Shown one piece after another: positions 43,301-47,289 of a DNA stretch of 64,000 nucleotides (its first letter is position 1; every line of letters starts with the position of its first letter). Below the pieces are notes generated by a model. It worked only from the letters and a program-made list of their open reading frames with translations, was not told where the DNA came from and did no database searches. Both the position numbers and the translations under genes were made by a program. The DNA comes from Pachypanchax playfairii (Eukaryota; Chordata; Actinopteri; Cyprinodontiformes; Aplocheilidae), in the NCBI GenBank assembly GCA_006937955.1, contig SSNP01000092.1, forward strand, positions 1,137,453 through 1,201,452, in the 5' to 3' direction.

Positions 43301-46252
43301 AGTAACTTTGTTTTTTACATGCAACTGCTCTATTAACACAGCTTCACATGTTCCGCATGTCCCGAACAGGAAAACATTCCTGCTGTGAAGTTCCCTGTTT
43401 AAAAATATTTACTAAATTCAAACAGTATAATGATGAAAACTGCAGGTATCATGAGAAGCCTTTTAGCAATATGGAGATTTATTTTCACTTTATTAGCTCT
43501 ACTCTTCATCTCTCTGTAATCTCCACATCTAACATTAAAAAACCTGCCTGAGCGGTGGAGCTACTTTCTTTCAAGCACATGAAGAAGTTTCTCGCCCTCA
43601 GGAAAAGAGTCAAGTAAATAAATACTGGTGTGTTGCACAACAGAGCTGACAAGTGATCCGGCTTGAGGGGAATAGAAGAGGGCCAAAGGGTAATGGAAAG
43701 TGATCAACAGCACACCAAATAAACAAGCTGTGGATACTTACAGATTTCCCCTGCGAGGAAGACTCAGCTCTTTCTAGAATAAAAAAAGACGAGAGAGGCA
43801 GAATTAATAACACCCTCTAAAAACATCAGGTTTGACTGCAAAGCTCTGAAATTCAGATATCAGCCAAAAAAGTGTAAATTATGGAAAAAAATCCATCACA
43901 AAATGAAATCTTGATTATTAAGAATAATTACTTGAAGAATTTAGAAGCGTGCTGCATTTACTGCCCTTTAAAAACAGTATTAATGTCTCAAACGTGACAT
44001 TTCCCTTGATACCTGGACACTTTCAAAATGTAAAATTTGTATTTCACTAGTACTTTAATTGTAAGCAATGGTCTGGATGTGTGATTCATTAGTATTTAAG
44101 GTAAGAAACGTATCAGATAATGTCGATGAAATGTATTTTTTTCTTGAATGATCAGTCTCACAGACAGAGCTGCTGTGTGTTCAAGATAGAGAGAGAGAGC
44201 ATTTGACGCTTGGAAATAGAAGAAAATGGAAAATATTTGTGGACTCCAAACCGCAGCACATCAATCAGTGGTGTATCATTATAATTAATAGTGGAGATGC
44301 AGGTTTTAATGCTGATCTGTTGAAACAAAACTCAAATGTGAGTTTAGATTTCAAGAAGAGCAGAAATTCTGGAATAGCGCTACAACTGGTGGCAGTTTGT
44401 TGGAGTAGCTCTGTGACGTAGCTAGCATTTGCTAGCATTTGCTAGCATTCTTTTGTTCTTTTTGAGTATTTCATGCAAGTGTTTTCTTCTGGAAATATTT
44501 TCTAAATACTTTTTATTCTGATTTGGGTGCTGTGCTGATTGAGTTTTTTTTTTTGCTTGATTTGTCACTTTTCTGCCACTTGTTATGATGCGTAACCATG
44601 GCAACGAGACTTGTTTACAAGAAAGAGCAAATAACTGACATCCTCAAATTGAAACTCCGGACACCTCCTCTACCAAGGCACTGCCTCGGTAGGCAATGTT
44701 CCTTGACATTGAGAAACACCTATAGGCTAGTCTCTTCCGGTTTGATAAACCTTATGCTACAGCTTTTAGCCAGCAGCATGCTAGGCGTTATGCTAACAGC
44801 TTTTAGCCAGCAGGATGCTAGGCATTAGGCTAATAGCTTTTAGCCAGCAGCATGCTAGGCGTTATGCTAACAGCTTTTAGCCAGCAGCATGCTAGGCGTT
44901 ATGCTAATAGCTTTTAGCCAGCAGCATGCTAGGCGTGGTCTCAACTGCGCTGATGAATACTAACAAACAAAGGAGCTGTGACGATACAAATACAAGCCGT
45001 TCGAACTCGGGTGTGATCACCACCTACGTAGTTTGAGAGATAAAAACTGAAAGAGAAGTTGTTGACCTGTTTTCACACCCACTATGAAGGTAAGAACACC
45101 TGTGGAGCTAAAATATTCAACAAAAACCTCAGACAACTAACAAATAACTGCAACAACTGAGGTTCCAATCAGAGTCCAGCAGAGACAACAGCAACAGGAA
45201 ACAACCATTAAAATAAATTAGTGAATATGATTCTTAAATCAAGTTTAAATTCTTCTGGTATTTAATGAAAAAATACAAAAAGACCGAAAGAAAATGAACA
45301 AAGCTCAGTGAGAACTTTTGTCTACATTGTTTATGAAATAGGTCAGTAGGAAACCACAACATCTTCTGGTAAAGTGAGAATGTACTTTCATAAACCTTCA
45401 TTTATGAACATGCAGCCCACTAAACAATAAACTGTCACACACCAACTTATCTGCACGTATTTTTCAGAAGAGCGTTTTCTGTCACTCCCACTTGTTTTTC
45501 TTTTAGCACCGTGTAAATTTCATTTCCTACAGCTCCACCTCGTTCTACGCAGAACAAGTGGGCCTTGTAACCACATAGTAGCAGGAACACTAATTCTTTA
45601 CACTCCGTGGTTCGTCTCAGACATGTGAAAACACACTGTTGGTCCAGATCTGAAGGAGGTTTTTCATTTCAGACTCAGATGTTGTGATAGTGAAAAATGA
45701 AAAACTTGTTTGGCTAAAAACAATCCTTCAAAAGAAAATGTAGATTAACTCATTAAATTTAAATATTTTTGTAAAACCCAGATCCCTCAGTATTTACTGA
45801 AGGGAAACTGTTTGATTATAAACCTGGTATCAGTCCAGTTTTCACTCCTTACACTCACTGATTTATGAAAATAACTGTCATTTGAAATGATTCTCACATT
45901 TAAGATAAACGTGGCAAAGATTTAAAGGATTTTTAGGAACCCCGGGGCTTTTTGCACCAATAACCAAGGCAACCAAATCATGCAAAGCAACAATGAAAGC
46001 TTTGAAATAAACACGCAGCCTGCAGAGAAAATGCTTCTGTTTATTCTCACTGATCGTCGTAATTCTCACGGAGACGTTTGATCAGATGAAGAGTCACATC
46101 CGAACGCTCTCAGATCATCGCGTGACACGTTCTTAACACACATGTAGTTCTATGAAACAGACAAACAGATGATGGTCACAGCATCATGTGATCTGCCTGG
46201 AAACAGTCTTTACCTGAAACCCGCGACGTCTCAGGATATTCGGCTCATCCAT
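537..46252 (-). CDS. mast3: MAST3-like microtubule-associated Ser/Thr kinase (27 coding exons)
   Basis: Spliced gene reconstructed from both splice borders and codon phase of every exon. Exons (high to low): 46214-46252, 43742-43773, 37791-37876, 32758-32830, 24988-25069, 20188-20345, 18441-18516, 18114-18323, 14839-14940, 13059-13191, 12443-12528, 12250-12335, 11957-12165, 11741-11879, 11535-11667, 11299-11464, 11092-11193, 8177-8299, 6875-6981, 6611-6789, 4370-4491, 4108-4296, 3438-3658, 3205-3327, 2574-2710, 1455-1639, 537-1384. Total 4146 bp, 1381 aa, no frame break. Domains: MAST N-terminal domain about 100-360, kinase about 375-650 (K405, HRD D499, DFG D517, APE 557-559), PDZ about 916-1004, Ser/Pro-rich tail. 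Known MAST kinases act at cytoskeleton and synapse; MAST3 phosphorylates ARPP-16 to inhibit PP2A, and MAST PDZ domains bind PTEN. The N-terminus, the phrase MEG after ATAQ, the tail motif LSERRDSFKKQ and the overall length fit MAST3 better than the longer MAST1, MAST2 or MAST4. The paralogue call rests on remembered family sequences. Confidence 0.92.
1455..1639 (-). CDS. mast3: mast3 exon 26
   Basis: Acceptor cttcttctgcag, donor gtgagtcg. Encodes RRRIFKKASKHAPLP, SRSFSSGFQQSSSDSLSGS and TPCRSPAPD, the Ser/Pro-rich post-PDZ region, closest to MAST3. Confidence 0.92.
1989..2525 (+). mobile_element. Inverted-repeat miniature element, family A, copy 1
   Basis: Non-autonomous DNA element of about 540 bp with termini ttaaaaggtc and gactctttaa, related to the better preserved ends of copy 5 (ttaaagaggcc / ggcctctttaa). 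Matches copy 5 in opposite orientation along its whole length. Lies in the intron between mast3 exons 25 and 26. Confidence 0.75.
2574..2710 (-). CDS. mast3: mast3 exon 25
   Basis: Acceptor tgaatccacag, donor gtacgtga. Encodes SGNKVTLQTTPLENTSIKV and ARKASYKTKMARRSKKSKS: last PDZ strand and a strongly basic segment. Confidence 0.95.
3205..3327 (-). CDS. mast3: mast3 exon 24 (PDZ, second half)
   Basis: Acceptor gtttccgttcag, donor gtacgtga, phase 0. Encodes DDGSPAHEAGLRAGDLITH, VNGESVQGLVHTEVVEVLL. The conserved histidine of class I PDZ domains is in LVHTEVVE. Confidence 0.96.
3438..3658 (-). CDS. mast3: mast3 exon 23 (PDZ, first half)
   Basis: Acceptor tttcaatccag, donor gtatgtat. Encodes SSNPSSRDSSPSRD, then LRPPVVIHSSGRKFGFTLR and VYLGDTDVYTVHHMVW. 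GFTL (928-931) is the carboxylate-binding loop of the PDZ domain. Confidence 0.95.
3765..3945. repeat. Fragment with two copies of a Tc1-like terminal word
   Basis: The 16-base word aaaaagtatttgcccc occurs at about 3767 and again at about 3929 in the same orientation. Such words occur at ends of fish Tc1/mariner-type miniature elements. Direct orientation suggests a rearranged or composite remnant. Confidence 0.4.
4108..4296 (-). CDS. mast3: mast3 exon 22
   Basis: Acceptor tctctctgacag, donor gtacgatc. Encodes LRRIRLRSNSTGTRPS and VPKSASVSGLSLIITP, matching MAST3 RLRSNS.G and VPKSASVSALSLIIT. Confidence 0.92.
4370..4491 (-). CDS. mast3: mast3 exon 21
   Basis: Acceptor gtctcctacgcag, donor gtaaaact. 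Encodes LRPRASSSCSHSERSASP, TQSLDITPLYAVPTEEE. Poorly conserved linker, placed by splice sites and by phases that fit exons 20 and 22. An additional small exon between 4491 and 6611 cannot be excluded. Confidence 0.8.
4948..5811. mobile_element. Inverted-repeat element, family B, full copy
   Basis: About 864 bp bounded by ttaaaggtgttatatggaat and its inverted counterpart ending atataccacctttaa. No transposase frame. An internal stretch (5085-5275) recurs inverted at about 58190-58360. Lies in the intron between mast3 exons 20 and 21. Confidence 0.72.
6156..6588. mobile_element. Inverted-repeat element, family C, copy 1
   Basis: Ends cttttcccaccaggagcg and gcgtctggtggaaaggagg are inverted repeats. 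The interior (aacaacaagcagagagaaag, atgtatccagaaggtatgtg) recurs at about 33160-33210, defining a dispersed family. Confidence 0.65.
6611..6789 (-). CDS. mast3: mast3 exon 20
   Basis: Acceptor ctaatctgcag, donor gtgagaca. Encodes VYSSMEHLFTSTPSNQSLS and SCSEEKEERWEG, a Ser-rich linker between kinase and PDZ domains. Ends two bases into a codon completed by exon 21. Confidence 0.9.
6875..6981 (-). CDS. mast3: mast3 exon 19
   Basis: Acceptor tttcctgcag, donor gtacgtct. Encodes RSERYSHLDSDEETNDDES and ELRQFSS...HRFSK. The acidic stretch DDETNDEES is a MAST3-type signature. Confidence 0.92.
7100..8003. mobile_element. Inverted-repeat element with GGGGTGCACATAA ends
   Basis: Starts ggggtgcacataa and ends ttatgtgcacccc, perfect inverted ends about 0.9 kb apart with no long frame inside. 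Probably a hAT-type non-autonomous element; a clear target duplication was not seen. Confidence 0.65.
8177..8299 (-). CDS. mast3: mast3 exon 18
   Basis: Acceptor tttctgctgtag, donor gtatgtag. Encodes GGTTEVKMHLFFLGLDW and GLLRQKAEFIPQLESEEDT, the kinase end and the AGC C-terminal extension. TGGTTEVK resembles MAST3 (TGGTHEVK) more than MAST2 (TGSAYEVK). Confidence 0.94.
8969..9033. repeat. Short CG-rich motif common in fish genomes
   Basis: The stretch ccactagggggcggtaatg followed by ccgccgccattaaac and agaagaagc resembles a recurrent short sequence remembered from teleost genomes. Function unknown. The surrounding intron (8300-9798) holds nothing else recognised. Confidence 0.3.
9799..10884. 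mobile_element. hAT-like non-autonomous element (CAGACCTGCCAACC ends)
   Basis: Begins cagacctgccaacctt and ends aggttggcaggtctg, an inverted pair 1.09 kb apart. Contains only short fragmentary frames. Lies between mast3 exons 17 and 18. Confidence 0.68.
11092..11193 (-). CDS. mast3: mast3 exon 17
   Basis: Acceptor tgtgtttag, donor gtttgtaa. Encodes DEIIWPVGEDALPLDAQD and LLRQNPLERLGT, the end of the kinase C-lobe. Confidence 0.93.
11299..11464 (-). CDS. mast3: mast3 exon 16 (APE and C-lobe)
   Basis: Acceptor cttgtcttcag, donor gtaactag. Encodes VCGTPEYIAPEVILRQG, VDWWAMGIILYEFLVG and FFGDTPEQLFGQVVN, hallmark AGC/MAST kinase sequence. Confidence 0.97.
11535..11667 (-). CDS. mast3: mast3 exon 15 (DFG)
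   Basis: Acceptor ttcctgtgtag, donor gtttgtgt. Encodes LLITSMGHIKLTDFGLSK with the Mg-binding DFG (D517), then the MAST activation segment TNLYEGHIEKDTREFIDKQ. Confidence 0.95.
11741..11879 (-). CDS. mast3: mast3 exon 14 (catalytic loop)
   Basis: Acceptor gttttcctcag, donor gtgagtttc. Encodes GGDCANLLKNIGPLP, MYFAETVLALEYLHNYG and the catalytic loop HRDLKPDN (D499). Confidence 0.95.
11957..12165 (-). CDS. mast3: mast3 exon 13 (kinase N-lobe)
   Basis: Encodes AVYLVRHKDTHQRFAMKKI with catalytic lysine K405, then NLILRNQIQQVFVERDIL and the hinge VMEYVEG. The glutamate pairing with K405 lies in VERD. Acceptor tgccgtgtag has a weak pyrimidine tract; donor gtacagat is good. Confidence 0.95.
12250..12335 (-). 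CDS. mast3: mast3 exon 12 (kinase glycine-rich loop)
   Basis: Acceptor gtgatgtag, donor gtgagtga. Encodes SRAASSTPRRKPLES then DFETIKLISNGAYG, the start of the kinase domain with its ATP-binding glycine-rich loop (NGAYG, as in all MASTs). A nearer AG at 12303 would also keep frame but has a poor pyrimidine tract and would remove the family motif RRKP.ES. Confidence 0.9.
12443..12528 (-). CDS. mast3: mast3 exon 11
   Basis: Acceptor gttacag, donor gtaaacac. Encodes DMVHLEPTSPGQ, an acidic, poorly conserved linker between the MAST domain and the kinase domain. Placement rests on phase and on the preceding LTRDPLE. Confidence 0.8.
13059..13191 (-). CDS. mast3: mast3 exon 10
   Basis: Acceptor tttttctgcag, donor gtgaagaa. 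Encodes EFDPEEFYQRLEAAEDQ and SDIPRYIISQLGLTRDPLE, the end of the MAST N-terminal domain. Confidence 0.94.
13481..14335. mobile_element. Inverted-repeat element with TACTTCGAAGG ends
   Basis: gcatacttcgaaggac near the left and gccttcgaagtacgtat near the right are inverted; related phrases (cttcaaatcgggacaggcc, gaattgggacaggtctag) repeat inside. No coding capacity. In the intron between mast3 exons 9 and 10... upstream side of exon 10 (13191) and downstream of exon 9 (14839). Confidence 0.55.
14839..14940 (-). CDS. mast3: mast3 exon 9
   Basis: Acceptor gttctgatcag, donor gtaagttc, 102 bp in phase 0. Encodes AYERSESEEVTIITKLVKK and LIIISRPARLLECL, conserved in all MAST kinases. Confidence 0.93.
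15836..16581. repeat. Large inverted repeat enclosing a perfect palindrome
   Basis: The left arm (15838-15903) contains aaaggaaagtaattatgact; the right arm (16512-16577) contains agtcataattactttccttt. Both arms continue through ggaggaggagactaag and its complement. Within the enclosed segment, 16456-16507 is a 24-bp perfect palindrome with a 4-base loop. Confidence 0.85.
15958..16087. repeat. Tandem repeat, about 47-bp unit
   Basis: Nearly three copies of a unit running agctgcagcttcctgctagt, then ggtggaagaagaaccag and acatagaacc. Lies inside the loop of the large inverted repeat 15836-16581. Confidence 0.85.
18114..18323 (-). CDS. mast3: mast3 exon 8
   Basis: Acceptor tttcctag, donor gttggttc. 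Begins ATAQMEGQL and includes LADGVLGFIQHQLVELARD, helical core of the MAST N-terminal domain. The ATG-led frame inside it (18311) is an internal methionine, not a start. MEG rather than MEE favours MAST3. Confidence 0.93.
18441..18516 (-). CDS. mast3: mast3 exon 7
   Basis: Acceptor cttatctag, donor gtaacatc. Encodes PGRTCGTF and DNEIVMMNHVYKERFPK, a nearly invariant block of the MAST N-terminal domain. Confidence 0.93.
18960..19560 (+). mobile_element. Non-LTR retrotransposon reverse-transcriptase fragment
   Basis: Plus-strand translation gives, with frame breaks, STGVPQGCVLSHLLVSLYT, SAYRQEVDQLVFWCSRNHL and MVDTFRFLGTRITQDLKW, the C-terminal half of a fish LINE reverse transcriptase. The catalytic aspartates are lost around a deletion near 19115. 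Followed by a 21-bp tandem repeat. Decayed; antisense to mast3, between exons 6 and 7. Confidence 0.82.
19384..19489. repeat. 21-bp tandem repeat in the LINE fragment
   Basis: Five copies of ctggactcctccatccagga plus c, encoding a heptad repeat RTWTPPS in the LINE frame. One copy has attc for atcc. Confidence 0.9.
19870..20070 (+). mobile_element. L2-type LINE 3' end remnant
   Basis: Phrases such as ccagcactcactgggtgag, catcacagggccacac, ttacacctacaaccaattta and ggagtatgggagaaaacagg match the recurrent 3' tail of fish L2-family LINEs. Strongly diverged. Confidence 0.55.
20188..20345 (-). CDS. mast3: mast3 exon 6
   Basis: Acceptor tttttcctgcag, donor gtaccgag. Encodes LLHQLPSQPTQDDLHLL and near its end RVRSRSLS, the MAST blocks LHQLP.QPT.D.LH and RPRSRSLSPGR. 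Ends two bases into the serine completed by exon 7. Confidence 0.92.
20346..23380. other. mast3 intron without recognised features
   Basis: AT-rich intron DNA between exons 5 and 6. Only short simple repeats (an agctagttagttag run near 21640) were seen; no exon or complete mobile element was recognised. Confidence 0.4.
23722..24011. repeat. Fold-back inverted repeat
   Basis: The left arm runs from gttctgaccagagctccag to gaagtaaactcacgctg; the right arm runs from cagcgtgagtttacttc to ctggagctctggtcagg. Arms of over 100 bp with small indels face each other across a short GC-rich centre. Confidence 0.8.
24070..24335. repeat. 17-bp minisatellite (CTGGCTGCAG type)
   Basis: About 15 units of 17 bp in two variants, ggctgcagcgcccccct and ggctgcagctctcccct, interspersed. 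Apparent reading frames here (GCSAPLAAAP or its complement) are repeat artefacts. Confidence 0.95.
24988..25069 (-). CDS. mast3: mast3 exon 5
   Basis: Acceptor ttctgtttcag, donor gtaagttg. Encodes RADGRRWSVASVPSSGY and CTNAPSSS, the family block DGRRWSLASLPSSGYGTN. This is the start of the conserved MAST N-terminal domain. Confidence 0.92.
26437..28038 (+). mobile_element. Young Tc1-like transposon, nearly intact
   Basis: 1602 bp between TA dinucleotides (26435-26436 and 28039-28040). The terminal inverted repeats are 200 bp each (26437-26636 and 27839-28038); reading them by eye I found a single mismatch (taaataa against taaagaa). Carries one transposase frame spoiled by one stop codon. Such similar ends imply recent insertion. 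Confidence 0.95.
26800..27822 (+). pseudogene. Tc1 transposase with one premature stop
   Basis: Encodes a DDE transposase of the Tc1/Sleeping Beauty type, which cuts and reinserts the element at TA sites. The frame runs 307 codons from ATG 26800 to a TAG at 27721-27723, where the family normally has tryptophan (EEWAKIP). Reading continues in frame for 32 more codons to TGA 27820-27822, giving the family's usual 340 codons. Helix-turn-helix DNA-binding region about residues 1-110, with GRPR-like hook degenerate (RSGAPRK). The catalytic triad is present: D153 (WSDETK), D244 (QHDND), E279 (NPIEN), a DD34E spacing. The truncated product keeps the triad and lacks only the last 33 residues. Confidence 0.93.
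28660..30536. other. mast3 intron, no gene seen
   Basis: AT-rich intron DNA between exons 4 and 5. A G-rich run (ggggggatgggggggatggg, 30072-30095) is the only distinctive feature. Confidence 0.4.
30545..31051. mobile_element. hAT-type miniature element with near-perfect target duplication
   Basis: 507 bp with ends tagggctgctacaacg and catttgacacagcccta; internal cgattcgttg/cgaatcgat words. Flanking octamers ctgtacgt and cagtacgc agree at 6 of 8 bases, as expected for an aged hAT duplication. Confidence 0.8.
31908..32502. mobile_element. Inverted-repeat element with CCCTTTTCCACCG ends
   Basis: Starts cccttttccaccg and ends cggtggaaaagggg; GC-rich inside. May be related to family C, whose ends also contain CTTTCCACC. 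Immediately left of mast3 exon 4. Confidence 0.6.
32758..32830 (-). CDS. mast3: mast3 exon 4
   Basis: Acceptor gtctccctcag, donor gtacagc. Encodes AGSSPSESPRN and then SNFQYIR, matching the MAST block GSSP.(D/E)SPRN. Enters in phase 1 and leaves in phase 2, as its neighbours require. Confidence 0.88.
32999..33490. mobile_element. Inverted-repeat element, family C, copy 2
   Basis: Ends cccctcctttccaccggacg and ttcagtggaaagcagggg. Interior phrases (caacaagcagagagaaagac, acatgtatccagaaggtatg, acctgatttcctgtctggtc) match copy 1 at 6156-6588. Confidence 0.68.
34174..34446. mobile_element. Family A element, copy 2 (internally rearranged)
   Basis: Begins with the right-hand segment in one orientation (cacccactatgaaggtaag), then continues with the left-hand segment in the opposite orientation (aataatgaatattaatgagg) to the terminus ggcctctttaa. 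The two halves meet near 34245. Confidence 0.7.
34676..35130. repeat. Probable inverted-repeat element (AATAACCCG words)
   Basis: cagaataacccgtttacatg near the left and aaacgggttattggctgcatg near the right are inverted; several cgggtt/gggtta words between. Boundaries uncertain. Confidence 0.45.
35371..36851. mobile_element. Inverted-repeat element with CTCATTTATCAA ends
   Basis: Starts ggtcctcatttatcaaacg and ends cgattgataaatgagcatcc, an inverted pair about 1.48 kb apart; near-terminal phrases with tacgcaca and gcgta recur inverted. Class unknown; no transposase frame found. Confidence 0.65.
37791..37876 (-). CDS. mast3: mast3 exon 3
   Basis: Acceptor cttttaacag, donor gtacttg. Encodes SRNKRRSLAVGTPSP followed by TLSRPLSPL, the conserved Ser/Pro-rich N-terminal segment of MAST3. 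Common acceptor exon for both alternative starts. Confidence 0.9.
38247..42060. repeat. 3.8-kb minisatellite of 17-bp units
   Basis: About 224 units of 17 bp in two main forms, ggaggagcttcaggggt and ggagcaggtccaggggt, with variants gtgt, gatgt and gaggggctt. Since 17 is not a multiple of 3 and the units lack stops, all three plus-strand frames stay open for about 1280-1300 codons; this is a repeat artefact, not a gene. Minus strand is C-rich. Lies in the mast3 intron 3' of exon 1b, 184 bp from its donor. Confidence 0.97.
42244..42329 (-). CDS. mast3: mast3 alternative first exon (exon 1b)
   Basis: ATG at 42329-42327 opens a 28-codon frame beginning MSDPNYYWTVLPSYK, containing FLPGGMVKRSK and ending two bases into a codon at donor gtaactaac. 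The phase fits the acceptor of exon 3, so it can replace exons 1 and 2 (1386-aa product). An in-frame TGA lies upstream of the ATG. The layout MSD..W..L....PGG...R resembles the start of MAST1, so this looks like an ancestral alternative N-terminus. It has its own promoter-like sequence to the right. Confidence 0.78.
42439..42618 (-). CDS. Unrecognised 59-codon frame in the exon 1b leader
   Basis: ATG 42618-42616 to TAA 42439; product starts MIVHLLEDGPFLKLSG and ends GVSAVGLGIVA. Not recognised. Given its place between the NRF1 site and exon 1b it would be an upstream frame in that leader. The opposite strand here also has an unusual frame (see findings), so coding status is doubtful. Confidence 0.2.
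   Translation of the reverse strand: MIVHLLEDGPFLKLSGFLKTQLVNGGDAGSVPSSGLPADLGQFVSKLNGVSAVGLGIVA
42616..42720 (-). promoter_or_regulatory. Probable CpG promoter of the mast3 exon 1b transcript
   Basis: A perfect NRF1-type palindrome tgcgcatgcgca (42679-42690) and a GC box ggggcggggc (about 42703-42712) lie 350-385 bp upstream of the exon 1b ATG. Both motifs typify TATA-less vertebrate promoters. They could equally drive a plus-strand transcript. Confidence 0.55.
43742..43773 (-). CDS. mast3: mast3 exon 2 (32-bp microexon)
   Basis: Pyrimidine-rich acceptor ending tattctag and donor gtaagtat frame 32 bp encoding KELSLPRRGN plus two bases of the next codon. The peptide is a hallmark of MAST2/MAST3 N-termini. 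It joins exon 1 in phase 0 and exon 3 in phase 2. Confidence 0.85.
44754..45135. mobile_element. Family A element, copy 3, with internal 37-bp expansion
   Basis: 44754-44937 holds five copies of a 37-bp unit around cagcttttagccagcagcat then gctaggcgttatgcta. In copies 1 and 5 this unit is present once. From 44938 it continues as ordinary family A sequence (ctgatgaatactaac, cactatgaaggtaagaacac). Both ends are missing. Confidence 0.8.
46214..46252 (-). CDS. mast3: mast3 exon 1 (canonical start)
   Basis: Starts at ATG 46252-46250 and reads MDEPNILRRRGFQ, then donor gtaaag. Human MAST3 begins with a very similar MDE..LLRRRG.Q peptide followed by KELSLPRRG, which is exactly what the next exon encodes. 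Ends in phase 0. The DNA to the right is GC-rich and probably 5' UTR and promoter. Confidence 0.85.
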
Positions 46253-46480
46253 CCCTGCAGAGACGATCCCCGGTCTGTCAGCCCATACTGCACATCCAAA
46301 TCACGGAAACGGTGTGTGCAGCCGCTGCTGAGGCACCGACACCCACCTCCCCCTTCCTCCCCCCTTCTCACTGGCCTCGGGGCGAGCAGCTCCACACGGT
46401 CACGGTAAGGTGTTTCGATCACCTGATGGTGCGCACAGGACGGATGTTTAATCTGATTAAAGCAGATGAAGGACTCGGTG
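46253..46480 (-). promoter_or_regulatory. Probable 5' UTR and promoter of the canonical mast3 transcript
   Basis: Moderately GC-rich DNA directly upstream of the exon 1 ATG, with a pyrimidine run (46341-46375) and several CpGs. No TATA box seen. An AG at about 46258 could be an acceptor for a spliced leader. Confidence 0.35.
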
Positions 46481-46549
46481 CTTCTGAGATTATTTAACTA
46501 CACAGCGAGGTTTGAATGAGGCCCCGATGTGAGGACTCATCTCATTCTA

Positions 46550-47254
46550 TAGGTGCTTTCAGAAACTCCAGCGGAACCTTCTCTAACGAAAAGAAATATG
46601 TTTGAATCAGGTTGCACATAAAACATGGACTGGATCTCAAAAAGTTTCAAACCATTTGGAGCTGAAGGGGAAAAGTCCCAAATAAAACAGCAGAACAACG
46701 TGTAACACTGCAGGCTGCAGACTTTTTGTGAGTTCCTCTTTAAATCCTCCAGAGTGGTTTTAGGTGTAATACACATATTTCTCAGTAATCCTCCTGAATC
46801 CTGCGCTCTGAGCAGCTGCTCCACTCTCTCCTGGAAAACCACCTGACTGTAACATAGTGATGTAACAATGTTACACCAGGACCTGCTCGGCGTGTCCGTG
46901 CTGCCCCTACAGATTAAACACACACACACCCCGAGCTACGAGAGCTTGAAGCAAGACACTAAACACCGCCGGTCTTGTCTCAGTGAAAATGTTCATTTAT
47001 CTGTGAGAGTTACAGGAATTTATTCACCATTTTATTCAGGCAGCTCAAGGGGCAGAACTCACAAGGAGGGGGCCTGGAGGAGAGATGGGATTTTAGGTAA
47101 ACCGAGTGTTTTACTTCCTGGTCTGAGAATAACTCAAGAATATAAGTTATATTTCAGGACAAATGAAAACTAAATAACACCAAAGGTAAGAATTTATCAT
47201 ATATTTTATCACAGATGTTGAAAGCTGTAAAATAACATGATACAAGACCTTTAA
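46550..47254. mobile_element. Family D element, copy 2
   Basis: Inverted relative to 15388-17218. It shares tttacttcctggtct, ataagttatatttcagga and gtaaaataacatgatacaag ending ccttaa-like cctttaa at 47254. On the left it shares the agagtggtttt...cagtaatcctcctgaa segment. Lacks the central insert of copy 1. Lies about 0.3-1.0 kb upstream of the canonical mast3 ATG. Confidence 0.68.
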
Positions 47255-47289
47255 ATCTCTCCTGTCATTGTCACTCTTTGTTATGCTGA

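Noticed and set aside
46537..46929. 130-codon minus-strand frame (VERVEQLLRAQDSGGLLRN region)
   Set aside because: A similar translation occurs at 16858-17146; it is repeat family D sequence, with no splice or domain support.
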